A stretch of DNA of 15,837 bases, taken from NCBI GenBank assembly GCA_041656175.1, contig JBBAEA010000086.1, positions 1 through 15,837 on the forward strand, written 5' to 3'. This DNA is from JBBAEA01 sp041656175. GTDB taxonomy: Bacteria > Myxococcota_A > Bradymonadia > UBA4248. The translations under genes were made by a program, and so were the position numbers. Each line of letters begins with the position of its first letter. Position 1 is the first letter of the stretch. The notes beneath the pieces were generated by a model. That model was not told where the DNA came from, made no database searches, and saw nothing but the letters and a program-made list of their open reading frames with translations. Positions 1 to 8,001 of this stretch are shown one piece after another.

Positions 1-1381
1 TTGTACTCGTAATTTCCACTAACGCAATAGCCGTCGAGTAAATTAAGAAGTCAACCGCGCTCGTAAGATTTGGGTTATCACGAATTTCAGCAAATACTTG
101 TTGGTAAAATGGATGGTCATTGTTGTAGTTGATCTTAATATCCTTGCCCTTCACATCAAACTGGAACAGCGGCGCAAGTCGCGTGTTCGATTCGACAGCA
201 AAGTCAACATTAGTAAAGGCGTCGGGTGAAATACCGGCAAGGTCCGGGCTCACGTCATTCTTATCAAGACGGGGCTTCTTCAGAACCGATGACTTATTTT
301 CAATTGTGCGCGAGCTTCCGGTGTGGTCAACCTTTTTGCCACTCGCTTTCTGGTCTCGTTTTGCAATATCCCGTATGCTTCGAAGTTGCGGGAAAGCATG
401 CCGCTCAATCCAGGCGTAAATATCATCAGAAAGCTTATTACCTTCTTTACGGAAGTTAATTCCGATTTTTCGATCAAGATCACCCGATACAAAAATTTCG
501 GCGCGGAATCGGTTAAAATCATTGTGTTTACTAAATACACCAAACGATTCACCTTTTGTAATTTGACGATTATTGCGCATGAGGTAAAAGCCCTGATTCT
601 GAATGTTCATCTTCATAGCTTTTGCCTCTTGGTCACTCACCTTTGGCAGTGCCACCACGCGCATGCGGATTCCGGTCGGTTTGCCGTCATCACCGGTAAT
701 ATCTTCTGTTATATCCAAAAATGTCTCTGTATTATGCAAATCAAGCATTAATGGGTCGACAGCATGAACTTCTTTTTTGTTAATGTAAATCTTTTTGTTG
801 CTGTTAATAAAGTATCGGTAAATCTCGCCACAGTCTTTCATAAGCTTTGCCTGAAATTGCGGCATGCTTTTATTCTGCAGGTTATCTACTTTTTGAATCG
901 TAACAATTGTACCGGACTCAGCGCCACCCAATAACTCATTAAAGCGCGCAATTTCAATCGGGTTTGATTCACGAATTGTTTTTACAAACTTGTTCTCGCG
1001 AGCGACCTCATCAAGGTCTTGAATCGCCGTATAGTAACGGTCGTTATATTTAGAAATAACCGTTAAGCGGCGGCCCATTGAAATACTTCCGGTAATAAGT
1101 CCCATGCCGTACTTACCCAAGTTTTCATCTTCACGTCCAGTAATAGAACCGAGCTTCATGGCTTGATCTAAAATTTCTGGCGCCATACCGTCGCCGTTAT
1201 CCGCAACACTTATGACGTATTCTTTACCAGCTTCACCGATATCAACTTTGACCATATCGGCATTTGCATCAAATGCATTGTCTATAATGTCGCAAATTGC
1301 CGAGTAGTTATCATAGCCCGAGCTACGAAGTGACTCCATCAACCGTGCAGCATTAGGTGTATTATCAACGTAATTATTCAT
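1..1381 (-). CDS. MORC/MutL-like GHKL ATPase, C-terminus beyond the window
   Basis: An open frame of 460 codons starts with ATG at 1381 and runs off the left edge, so the C-terminus is missing. The N-terminal half carries the Bergerat (GHKL) ATP-binding fold: N-box around residues 31-39 (D31, N35 in DIIDNAFDA), G1 box VADNGDGM at 58-65, and G2 box GKYGMGL at 88-94. The usual catalytic Glu four residues before the N-box Asn is Asp here (D31). A later segment with NQGFYLMRNNRQI followed by FRAEIFVSGDLD resembles the S5-type transducer domain of MORC/paraMORC and MutL proteins, which dimerise on ATP binding and act on DNA. Prokaryotic MORC-like ATPases are known to occur beside restriction-modification loci, as here. 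The start is supported by an AAGAAGGA Shine-Dalgarno 9 nt upstream. It is not Hsp90, gyrase or a histidine kinase: none of their further domains are seen. Family assignment at GHKL level is secure; MORC-like is probable. Confidence 0.85.
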   Translation of the reverse strand, partial: MNNYVDNTPNAARLMESLRSSGYDNYSAICDIIDNAFDANADMVKVDIGEAGKEYVISVADNGDGMAPEILDQAMKLGSITGREDENLGKYGMGLITGSISMGRRLTVISKYNDRYYTAIQDLDEVARENKFVKTIRESNPIEIARFNELLGGAESGTIVTIQKVDNLQNKSMPQFQAKLMKDCGEIYRYFINSNKKIYINKKEVHAVDPLMLDLHNTETFLDITEDITGDDGKPTGIRMRVVALPKVSDQEAKAMKMNIQNQGFYLMRNNRQITKGESFGVFSKHNDFNRFRAEIFVSGDLDRKIGINFRKEGNKLSDDIYAWIERHAFPQLRSIRDIAKRDQKASGKKVDHTGSSRTIENKSSVLKKPRLDKNDVSPDLAGISPDAFTNVDFAVESNTRLAPLFQFDVKGKDIKINYNNDHPFYQQVFAEIRDNPNLTSAVDFLIYSTAIALVEITST

Positions 1382-1417
1382 GGTTTCATTTCCTTCTTGA
1401 ACTTATTGATTGGTATT

Positions 1418-1444
1418 AAAAAACCTCGCAAATAGACTGCGAAG
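1418..1444 (-). terminator. Rho-independent terminator or attenuator hairpin before the GHKL gene
   Basis: On the minus strand CTTCGCA (1444-1438) pairs with TGCGAGG (1430-1424), a 7-bp stem with one T-G pair and a 7-nt loop, followed at once by six T (1423-1418). It sits between the PC4-like gene (stop at 1566) and the GHKL ATPase start (1381). It could simply end the upstream transcript, or, because it lies within the probable leader of the GHKL gene and 9 nt after a tiny ORF, act as an attenuator. Confidence 0.55.
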
Positions 1445-1453
1445 TAAGAGGTA

Positions 1454-1477
1454 TCATATACGAATGTAATATTTCAT
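1454..1477 (-). CDS. Possible 7-codon leader peptide upstream of the GHKL gene
   Basis: ATG at 1477 opens a 7-codon frame, MKYYIRI, ending in TGA at 1454. An AAAGGA Shine-Dalgarno lies 8 nt upstream. The stop is 9 nt before the terminator-like hairpin, the geometry expected of a translated attenuator leader. There is no run of one amino acid pointing to a specific signal. A chance ORF is the main alternative. Confidence 0.3.
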   Translation of the reverse strand: MKYYIRI

Positions 1478-1565
1478 CACTCTGTTCCTTTCGAGAATTC
1501 GTGCTATACGTATCCTCTGGGATTAAGTTATTTTGCTTTAACAGTACGCCTTCTGGCAGCAAAGA

Positions 1566-2399
1566 TCAATAGCTCGGCATGCTAGCGGCGCAGTTCCGGC
1601 AAATCGGATAGACGTTATTGTCACTGACATTAGCGTCGTTACCGTCTGCATAATAAATAGTTAGGTTCTTATGTAGTGAATTATAAGGTAGCTGACACAC
1701 ATAACATTTGCGTCCATGAATCGAAATAGCCTTAAGCAGCGCTTCTTGATTAGCTTCTTTAAACTTTTCTGTTTCATCGTTTTGAGGTTCAACTGGCTCC
1801 GCATACTGAGGTGTTTGAGTGGTATATACCCTGTTTTCCCGGTTATAACAAACTTCGCACATACCATGACTAAAAACATGTCTCGTTGTGGTCCCGCAAG
1901 ACAAGCAGCCGTGTCCTGTGAATGTTTGACTCTCAATGACTGGTTGCGACTCTGCCGCCATCGACGCAGGCGCAGCTTGGGGCTCTTCCGCTGAGAATTC
2001 TTGCAGCGCCTTCGCTGTTTCAAGCAGCTTCAATGCGTTCGAATTTATTAGTCTAATACCTTTTTTGGTATATCCCGTATACTTATCTGACGTAACCCAC
2101 TGGCGAATGTCCACTTGGTTTGGGGCCGGACGCCACACTACCAGCTCTTTATCATTACTTGTCTGTAATCGCTGCTCTTCACTCCGTTCGTTTGCGGTTA
2201 CTGCGTGTAGCGCCTGAATAAACTCCGCTAACAGGTTCTTACTTACGCCAAACCCTTTCGACGTAAAGCCGGTAAAAGACGGACCAGCAGTCCATTCATT
2301 AAACCAGTAGTCGCCGTTCGACCGCTGAGCAATAACGACCTTTCGTGAAACCGAAAGAACAACCTCTGCTATTTGATTAAATTGTTCCCCGCTCGACAT
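1566..2399 (-). CDS. PC4-like repeat protein with two zinc-binding modules
   Basis: This 277-aa protein has no family that I can name as a whole. Residues 18-66 and 84-135 look like two copies of a PC4/p15-type single-strand nucleic-acid-binding unit: the second reads VDIRQWV (96-102) followed by TKKGIRLI (111-118) and a helix, and the first has TSKGFGVS (46-53) and a helix at the equivalent place. An Ala/Pro/Gln-rich linker (about 136-160) follows. Four CxxC knuckles (C165/C168, C181/C184, C232/C235, C267/C270) form two probable zinc sites. The second, with YADGNDANVSDNN between its knuckles, resembles an HNH/treble-clef layout in which the His residues are missing. A role in binding DNA or RNA is inferred. 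It lies 48 bp after the peptidase gene and may have its own promoter (GATAAT, 6 nt before the ATG). The same start also has a distant GAGG, so SD-led initiation is possible. Confidence 0.6.
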   Translation of the reverse strand: MSSGEQFNQIAEVVLSVSRKVVIAQRSNGDYWFNEWTAGPSFTGFTSKGFGVSKNLLAEFIQALHAVTANERSEEQRLQTSNDKELVVWRPAPNQVDIRQWVTSDKYTGYTKKGIRLINSNALKLLETAKALQEFSAEEPQAAPASMAAESQPVIESQTFTGHGCLSCGTTTRHVFSHGMCEVCYNRENRVYTTQTPQYAEPVEPQNDETEKFKEANQEALLKAISIHGRKCYVCQLPYNSLHKNLTIYYADGNDANVSDNNVYPICRNCAASMPSY

Positions 2400-2405
2400 T
2401 ACGTT

Positions 2406-2411
2406 ATTATC
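2406..2411 (-). promoter_or_regulatory. -10 box giving a leaderless start for the PC4-like gene
   Basis: GATAAT ends 6 nt before the ATG at 2399, so a transcript starting at the usual distance would begin at the start codon itself. No good -35 is seen. A GAGG 11 nt before the ATG is an alternative signal for ordinary initiation from the upstream operon transcript. Confidence 0.4.
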
Positions 2412-2447
2412 CTCAACCTAGGTCTCAAGTATTGCCTTTATAGTAAA

Positions 2448-3149
2448 TCAACCAAACCGTATTTCCAAAGATTCTTTTATACGACGCCAGTTTGGCAGGC
2501 GTGCTTCGAGCTCCTCATAGAACTTCGTGTCGTGTTTTCGGCTAATTTTATGACACAGCTCATGAACGCATACATAATATATGGCTTCTTTTGGGGCTTG
2601 GATTAACCGCGGATTAAGCAGCACTTTACCATCGCTTGTATAACTACCCCAGCGTCGCGGCATGACTCTTTCACCGAGCTGAGGTATTTTCTCATAATTA
2701 AATAGCTTTATTGCCTTTAGGTATTCACGCTTAAATACAGTAGATCTCTTTCGGGAATACCATGCATTGATCATTTTTTTATTATGATCACTGTTTCGTA
2801 GCGACTTGGTCGTATAAACATTCAATTTACCTCGCTCGAGTTTTACCTCATCTACACACCCTCCTACAACCTCAAGCATGTACTGTCGACCTAGGTAGTA
2901 TAGTGACTTACCTGATACATATAGCTCGTCGCTACCTGGTTTGCGATATTTACGAAGCTCACTTAGTTGGCGCTCGAGCCACAGCCATTTGCGTTTTATA
3001 AAAGCCTCTATTTCATCAAGTGTCGCTCCCTTTGGGACTCTAGTAATGATACGAAGGTCGGGACGAACGATCAATGAGAACGATTTACGTTCACTAAACT
3101 CGATAAAGTATTCGTATGTATGCTCACCGTAGTGAAACACCTGCTTCAT
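2448..3149 (-). CDS. YgjP/SprT-like (DUF45) zinc metallopeptidase
   Basis: A 233-aa soluble protein of the YgjP-like metallopeptidase family (PF01863), a group often encoded directly beside hsdR in type I restriction loci. The zinc-binding helix is VHELCHKI with H196, E197 and H200. H206 in RKHDTKFY is the probable third ligand, and the WGSY and LNPRL elements before it are typical of the family. I start it at ATG 3149, one base after the hsdR stop, because GGAG lies 6 nt upstream within the last hsdR codons. The frame could be extended to a TTG at 3161 but has no such site there. Last gene of the RM operon; what it cleaves is not known, and processing or quality control of the restriction complex is speculation. 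Confidence 0.85.
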   Translation of the reverse strand: MKQVFHYGEHTYEYFIEFSERKSFSLIVRPDLRIITRVPKGATLDEIEAFIKRKWLWLERQLSELRKYRKPGSDELYVSGKSLYYLGRQYMLEVVGGCVDEVKLERGKLNVYTTKSLRNSDHNKKMINAWYSRKRSTVFKREYLKAIKLFNYEKIPQLGERVMPRRWGSYTSDGKVLLNPRLIQAPKEAIYYVCVHELCHKISRKHDTKFYEELEARLPNWRRIKESLEIRFG

Positions 3150-3150
3150 G

Positions 3151-6100
3151 CTATGCTCCAAAAATTTGGTGGTTGTGCTCGGCGAGCGTTACTGCGGTTT
3201 CGATAATTGCTTCGATACGGTCATAGTCGGATATATGTAGCTCTTCGTACAAATAATCATCGAGTCTCGAGCGCATTTGGCGTTTGGCTTCAAACGTTCG
3301 CCACCAGTCAACCGTCGCGCTTTGGTGAATGATATTTGTCAGTGCAACTATCGCCTGCTCATACATGTCATCGTTCAAGCCGAGCAGCTTATTCTTCAGG
3401 TTGCGGTACATAATATCCGCACCTTGTACTGTACGCACCGTATCAGGCAAGTCGCTGTCTTTCTTATGCTCTACTTCGTTATCGAGTAGTCGCAACTGCT
3501 CAAGCGCTTCAACGTCAGCCATCTTCTTAGCGCGCATTGCTTCTAGGATCTCTTTAATGCGCTGTGAGAACTTATCATACAACGCTTCGTCTTGCTCGCG
3601 CCTCTCGCTAATGCGGCGTTCGGTTTGCGCGGCAATTGCCTCTGCTTTTGACTTATCACTGCCTAGCTCTTCGATGGCTTCATTTAGCTTATTTCGGTCG
3701 GTTATCTCAATCTCACCGGTCAACACTTCGGCTTCGCCAGCACGAATATTTTCATCAAGTATCTTAACGAGCTCCAGCTGGTACTTAGCAAGGTCAACAT
3801 GGTCGCCATACTGCAGTGCAGCGCTCTTTTTGAGCTCTTGGAACTTTTTAGCTTCCTGTTTTAACCGCGCAACTTCAGCGCTACCGAACTTTTCTTCAAA
3901 GCTTTCCAAGCTCAAGCACTCAGCAAACACATTCAAAAACTCATTCATCTTTGCGTTGAATGTCACACGGGTAGGGTCGTCGCGCAGCTTTTCAATCAGC
4001 GCAGTAGAGTCTGCTGCAACACCGTCAAACAACTTAGAGATCTGGTGGTAAACTACCTCAAGCTCTCGCACCTTTTCATCAACATCGATCAGCGCGCTTT
4101 TTACGTCTCCCGGTTCATAGTTGCCAAATAGCTGCATAGCTGTATGTATATTTGCGGCATTTTCCGAGTAGTCAATAATAAATCCGCTGGTTTTCGAGGC
4201 TACTGGATTATCATTTTCAAATAGACGGTTTACACGCGCAATCGCCTGCAGTAAGTTATGGTCTTTCAATTCTTTTGCTAGGTAGAGCACCGTGTTTCGT
4301 GGCGCATCAAAACCAGTCAGCAATTTATCGACTACGATGATCAATTCGACGCCTTCTGGACTATGCGTGAAGCTTTCTATCACAGACTCTTCGTACTTTT
4401 GCAAACTCTGGTGATTGGCTTTTATACCGCGCAAAAACTCCGCCACCTCTTGGCGGTTTTCGTTGTCCTCGGGTATTTCGCCATTTTCATCCGACACCAC
4501 CAACGCGGTTTGTATCTTGCCCTCACGTTCAAAAAACTTCTGCATCACAAGTGCAGCGTATTTACTCGGCGCGACCAGTTGTGCCTTGAGTCCGGTGCCC
4601 TGGAAACGCTCGGTATAGTGCTTCTGTACGTCATAGCAAATCTCGCGTATGCGGTCAGGGTTTTCCGCTACTACCTTTTTTTCGACTTGCTTTTGCAGCA
4701 TGTACTTTTGCTTTGCGCTCAAGTCTTCACTTACGCGGTCGTAGCGGCGGTCGATTTGCGTTGCGTCGTCGTATAGCGGCACATAACGGCCTTCGTAAAT
4801 CAGCGGCAGAACGATCTTGTCCTGCAGCGCGTCATCTATCGTATATTTATCAATAAAGTCACCCCAAGTAGTTTGCGACTTTTCTCCTTTTAGTAACGGT
4901 GTACCAGTAAACGCGATGAATGAGGCGTTCGGAATCACCTTTTTCATTTCTTCACTAGCGCTAATGGCAATGCTTTTTTCGGCGCGTGAATGCGAGCGGT
5001 GCGCTTCATCTACGAGCACGAAAATATTCGGGTCCTCGTCGGTAAATCGCTTGATGGCATTCGCAGCCGAACCAAACTTTTGCACCAGGGTAGTGATGAC
5101 GCCGCTTTCCTTGGATTTGATCATCTCGAGCAAATGCTGCCCACTCTGCGCCTGAATGATCCGCTTTTTTAGACCTGCATTGCGCAAAGTGTCGCGAATC
5201 TGCCTATCTAGGTCCTTACGGTCGGTCACTACAAGTACGCGCGGGTTATCAATATCTGGGTCTTCTACTAGTGTGCGGATAAACATTACCATGGTTAGAC
5301 TCTTGCCTGACCCTTGTGTATGCCACACAATTCCACCGCGGCGTTTGCCGCCTTCGCGCACATGTACGCGCTCGATCATTTTATGGATCGCAAAGTACTG
5401 CTGGTAACGTGCCACCTTTTTAATTGGGCCGTCATAAAATACATAGTTTTTTGCGATGTCGAGGAGCCGCTTTGGCCGCAACATTGCATATGCGCCAATG
5501 TCTTGCTCAGATATATGGCGCTGAAGTAGCTGTGTTCGCCCTGCTGTGTAGCCGTTGAGGTCTTTGAGTATTTGTTCGTACAGCTTTGTATCGATCGGCT
5601 TTGCAATTATCTCCACCACTTTACTATGTAGCTCGTCTTCGCTCATATCGCGCTCGCGCCAGTTGGCATAAAACTTGCTTGGCGTAGCCGTTGTGCCATA
5701 TAGCCAGTTGGTACCATTTGCTGCTACTAGTAACTGCGTGTAGGTAAAAAGTTTTGGCGCGTAGTCGGGCTTTTGGTAGCGCGCCAGCTGCGAGACGGCT
5801 TTTTGGATATCGACGCCAGACTTTTTATTCTCTATCACCGCCAGCGGTATACCGTTTACAAAACACACCACGTCGCAGCGAATCGTTTCTTTGCCGGTTA
5901 CTTTATACTCGACCGTTACATGGTACTGGTTATTTTTGCCGCCCTCACTAAAGTCTATATAGCGAAAACTACGGCTTTCACGTCGACCATCAGCAAACAC
6001 CTCTATGGTTTTGCCGCCAAGCTTTGGCATGATCATGTACGAAATCTCGCGAGATGTATCGATCAGTCCTTCGAGCCGGACAGATTCCAGCTCTTCAACT

Positions 6101-6336
6101 ACACCAGCTACGTCTGCCTCGCTAAACTTTAGCTCTTGCCCGCCGGTTTCGTAACTATTGATACTCATAAGCGATTGTCGAGCGATGTCGTGCAAAATGA
6201 ATTTGCTGGTGTCACCGCCACGCTGCACCAAGACCTCCTCGCGGCTCAGGTAGGTATAACCCATATTTACCAGCAGCTCTACCAGCGGCAACTGCGACTG
6301 CTTGGCTTCGTCAAAATCTACATTGTCCATGTTCAT
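3151..6336 (-). CDS. hsdR: Type I restriction enzyme, R subunit (HsdR)
   Basis: The 1061-aa motor and nuclease subunit of a type I restriction-modification complex, normal in length for the family. In order: a PD-(D/E)xK nuclease (D155, E169, K171 in RCDVV and IENKK) inside an HsdR N-terminal domain; SF2 helicase motifs with Walker A WHTQGSGKS (338-346), DEAH box (443-446) and motif III TGTP (477-480); then a second RecA-like lobe with VDKLLTGFDAP and AIARVNR; and a Glu/Lys-rich helical C-terminus that docks to the methylase. The complex translocates DNA using ATP and cuts unmodified DNA at a distance. All catalytic residues are present, so it should be active. ATG at 6336 overlaps the hsdS stop by one base (TGATG) with AGGAG 7 nt upstream. 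A second ATG two codons in is possible. Confidence 0.97.
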   Translation of the reverse strand: MNMDNVDFDEAKQSQLPLVELLVNMGYTYLSREEVLVQRGGDTSKFILHDIARQSLMSINSYETGGQELKFSEADVAGVVEELESVRLEGLIDTSREISYMIMPKLGGKTIEVFADGRRESRSFRYIDFSEGGKNNQYHVTVEYKVTGKETIRCDVVCFVNGIPLAVIENKKSGVDIQKAVSQLARYQKPDYAPKLFTYTQLLVAANGTNWLYGTTATPSKFYANWRERDMSEDELHSKVVEIIAKPIDTKLYEQILKDLNGYTAGRTQLLQRHISEQDIGAYAMLRPKRLLDIAKNYVFYDGPIKKVARYQQYFAIHKMIERVHVREGGKRRGGIVWHTQGSGKSLTMVMFIRTLVEDPDIDNPRVLVVTDRKDLDRQIRDTLRNAGLKKRIIQAQSGQHLLEMIKSKESGVITTLVQKFGSAANAIKRFTDEDPNIFVLVDEAHRSHSRAEKSIAISASEEMKKVIPNASFIAFTGTPLLKGEKSQTTWGDFIDKYTIDDALQDKIVLPLIYEGRYVPLYDDATQIDRRYDRVSEDLSAKQKYMLQKQVEKKVVAENPDRIREICYDVQKHYTERFQGTGLKAQLVAPSKYAALVMQKFFEREGKIQTALVVSDENGEIPEDNENRQEVAEFLRGIKANHQSLQKYEESVIESFTHSPEGVELIIVVDKLLTGFDAPRNTVLYLAKELKDHNLLQAIARVNRLFENDNPVASKTSGFIIDYSENAANIHTAMQLFGNYEPGDVKSALIDVDEKVRELEVVYHQISKLFDGVAADSTALIEKLRDDPTRVTFNAKMNEFLNVFAECLSLESFEEKFGSAEVARLKQEAKKFQELKKSAALQYGDHVDLAKYQLELVKILDENIRAGEAEVLTGEIEITDRNKLNEAIEELGSDKSKAEAIAAQTERRISERREQDEALYDKFSQRIKEILEAMRAKKMADVEALEQLRLLDNEVEHKKDSDLPDTVRTVQGADIMYRNLKNKLLGLNDDMYEQAIVALTNIIHQSATVDWWRTFEAKRQMRSRLDDYLYEELHISDYDRIEAIIETAVTLAEHNHQIFGA

Positions 6337-7553
6337 CAGCTTACTCCTTTAGGTGTTAGGGTCTCTGGGGTTCGAATCGTGCCGGTGATGAGGTTTTTGA
6401 GAAGGTATCGTTTCTGGAGTTTCACATTGATTAATTGACTGCTCAAATTCGTCAACTGAGAGTCGATGTTATATAGCACCTTTACTATTTCAGCCTGTTG
6501 ATTAAGTGATAGCTGTCGAACTGGCATAGATTTCAAGTCTTTCATTTTGATGCTTTTGAACGAACTCCCTGTCATATGATTATCAAAAAATCGTTTCGCA
6601 AACTCGCTTGTAACCAGGTAGTACAGGTATTCTGGCAAAACTTTTTGCTCGTCGGGCTTCAAGCTAAAGACAGATTCGTTGATATTCCAGCCTACCGGAT
6701 CTTCCCTTAGTAAATATGCTTCACCTATGTTACCAATGCTCGACATTATGACGTCATTTTTTGCTAGTTTAGAGCGTTTCGATATCATAGCGATTGCCTT
6801 ATCATCAACAAATTCAGCATTATTTAGATTTAATTTTCCATCACTAATATTTTTGATCGTTATATAACGATTTCCGCCGTTTCCAAGTGAAAAGTTCTGG
6901 CGGGGATTAAGACCGGTCGAGAAATTTTTTACAAACTCTTGCAACTCTACTACACCTTCGCTTGATGAAGATACCGCAAAATATCGCTGCATAAGCCCCT
7001 TTTTCAGCTGCTCTTTCAGTGCAATCTTTTGCTCCAGCTTCTTGATATACTCATCCCAAACCTCCAAAACCCCCACAATCCGCTCTTGCTCTGGCTTTTC
7101 CGGAACCTGTATCTTGACTTTTGAGATGTCACCGAGGTATACGCCACCTTGAGCGCCTTTGCTTTCTCGTTTTAGTAATTCTTTCTGGAATGCCCCCTCT
7201 GTTAAGGTATAGTACGCAAATCTTGAATCTAACTCCTCGCTGAAGCGTAGGATAGCCACACTACGTTGAAAAGTGTAATTATCATGATAGTTTTTTACAG
7301 CCGCAACTCGACCGAGCGACCCAACGATAGTTAATAGAATGTCGCCGTCGCAAAGCTTGTAAGATTTATGTATCGAGTTAAAATCATCTTTAGATATTAA
7401 ACGCGCATCACTCACAAGATTAACTGTGCCATTGTTGATGTCTTTTGCGCTAAGTAAAGGAATACCGCCGACAACGTCCTGGTGTGTTCCATGTGTACCA
7501 TCTTTGATAAGTGTAGTAATATCACTTAGTTTTTTCGTTTGCCAATTAACCAC
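6336..7553 (-). CDS. hsdS: Type I restriction enzyme, specificity subunit (HsdS), two-TRD form
   Basis: A 405-aa S subunit of normal two-half architecture: target recognition domain 1 (about 1-150), a conserved helix (about 160-190) that spaces the two halves and contacts HsdM, target recognition domain 2 (about 200-360) and a second conserved helix. Each half shows the usual turns, such as GDILLTIVGSLGRV in the first and KNDVIMSSIGNIGEA in the second. The two TRDs would read the two halves of a bipartite recognition site. Start is GTG at 7553, overlapping the upstream membrane-protein gene by 8 bases, with GAGG 7 nt before it. The gene is noticeably more AT-rich than hsdM and hsdR, as is common for exchanged hsdS genes. 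It is separated from hsdM by five accessory genes. Confidence 0.95.
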   Translation of the reverse strand: MVNWQTKKLSDITTLIKDGTHGTHQDVVGGIPLLSAKDINNGTVNLVSDARLISKDDFNSIHKSYKLCDGDILLTIVGSLGRVAAVKNYHDNYTFQRSVAILRFSEELDSRFAYYTLTEGAFQKELLKRESKGAQGGVYLGDISKVKIQVPEKPEQERIVGVLEVWDEYIKKLEQKIALKEQLKKGLMQRYFAVSSSSEGVVELQEFVKNFSTGLNPRQNFSLGNGGNRYITIKNISDGKLNLNNAEFVDDKAIAMISKRSKLAKNDVIMSSIGNIGEAYLLREDPVGWNINESVFSLKPDEQKVLPEYLYYLVTSEFAKRFFDNHMTGSSFKSIKMKDLKSMPVRQLSLNQQAEIVKVLYNIDSQLTNLSSQLINVKLQKRYLLKNLITGTIRTPETLTPKGVS

Positions 7554-8001
7554 TGATAGACCTCATAATCAGAAAAATAGCCGCAGCCAAGAATAGCAGG
7601 TAAAACGGTGCGAGCGTTTTAGAGAACATGCAGTAAACTAAACTATTTTGCTTGTTAATATTAAATTCTCGTATGTCCATGGAGTAGTCGACATCTTTCG
7701 CCGGCTGTTTACGAACTTTATTGTAGAGGGCGCGATAACGACGTTCGAGCGATAAAAAGTAGCCGTCATAAAACCAAAATACAATCACTACACCGGTGAG
7801 TAATATTAAGGGAAACTCATCTTTGCTGCTTGCCTGAGACAATAATGCGAGTAATCCACCCACTAGCGTGATGGACCAACCACGTAAGTAAAATAAATTG
7901 CCGCCCATTCTCGAAATGACGCCCTGAATAAACTCTAGGTGCTTGCGCTTATCCTCATTGCTAGAATCTTCAATTGTTTCAGTTTTTTGCTCAATTTTCA
8001 T
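7546..8001 (-). CDS. Three-TM membrane protein partner of the TIR-like protein
   Basis: A 151-aa protein with no enzymatic motif. An acidic N-terminus (1-20) leads to an amphipathic segment KHLEFIQGVISRM, then membrane segments at about 38-57, 63-83 and 128-147. A positively charged loop (about 85-115) lies between the second and third. I recognise the pattern of the first 55 residues (LEFIQ-VI-RM-N-F-L-GW-TL) from uncharacterised membrane proteins, but no function is known to me. ATG at 8001 overlaps the stop of the TIR-like gene by one base (TGATG), so the two are translationally coupled. This suggests that they work as a pair, with this protein as membrane effector or anchor. A GTG one codon earlier is an alternative start. 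Confidence 0.75.
   Translation of the reverse strand: MKIEQKTETIEDSSNEDKRKHLEFIQGVISRMGGNLFYLRGWSITLVGGLLALLSQASSKDEFPLILLTGVVIVFWFYDGYFLSLERRYRALYNKVRKQPAKDVDYSMDIREFNINKQNSLVYCMFSKTLAPFYLLFLAAAIFLIMRSISG

Noticed and set aside
323..751. 142-codon plus-strand frame near the left end
   Set aside because: It is antisense to the GHKL ATPase, whose S5-like region is recognisable on the minus strand.
3329..4051. 240-codon Ser-rich open frame on the plus strand
   Set aside because: It lies entirely antisense to hsdR, has low-complexity composition typical of a reverse-frame shadow, and no plausible start signal.
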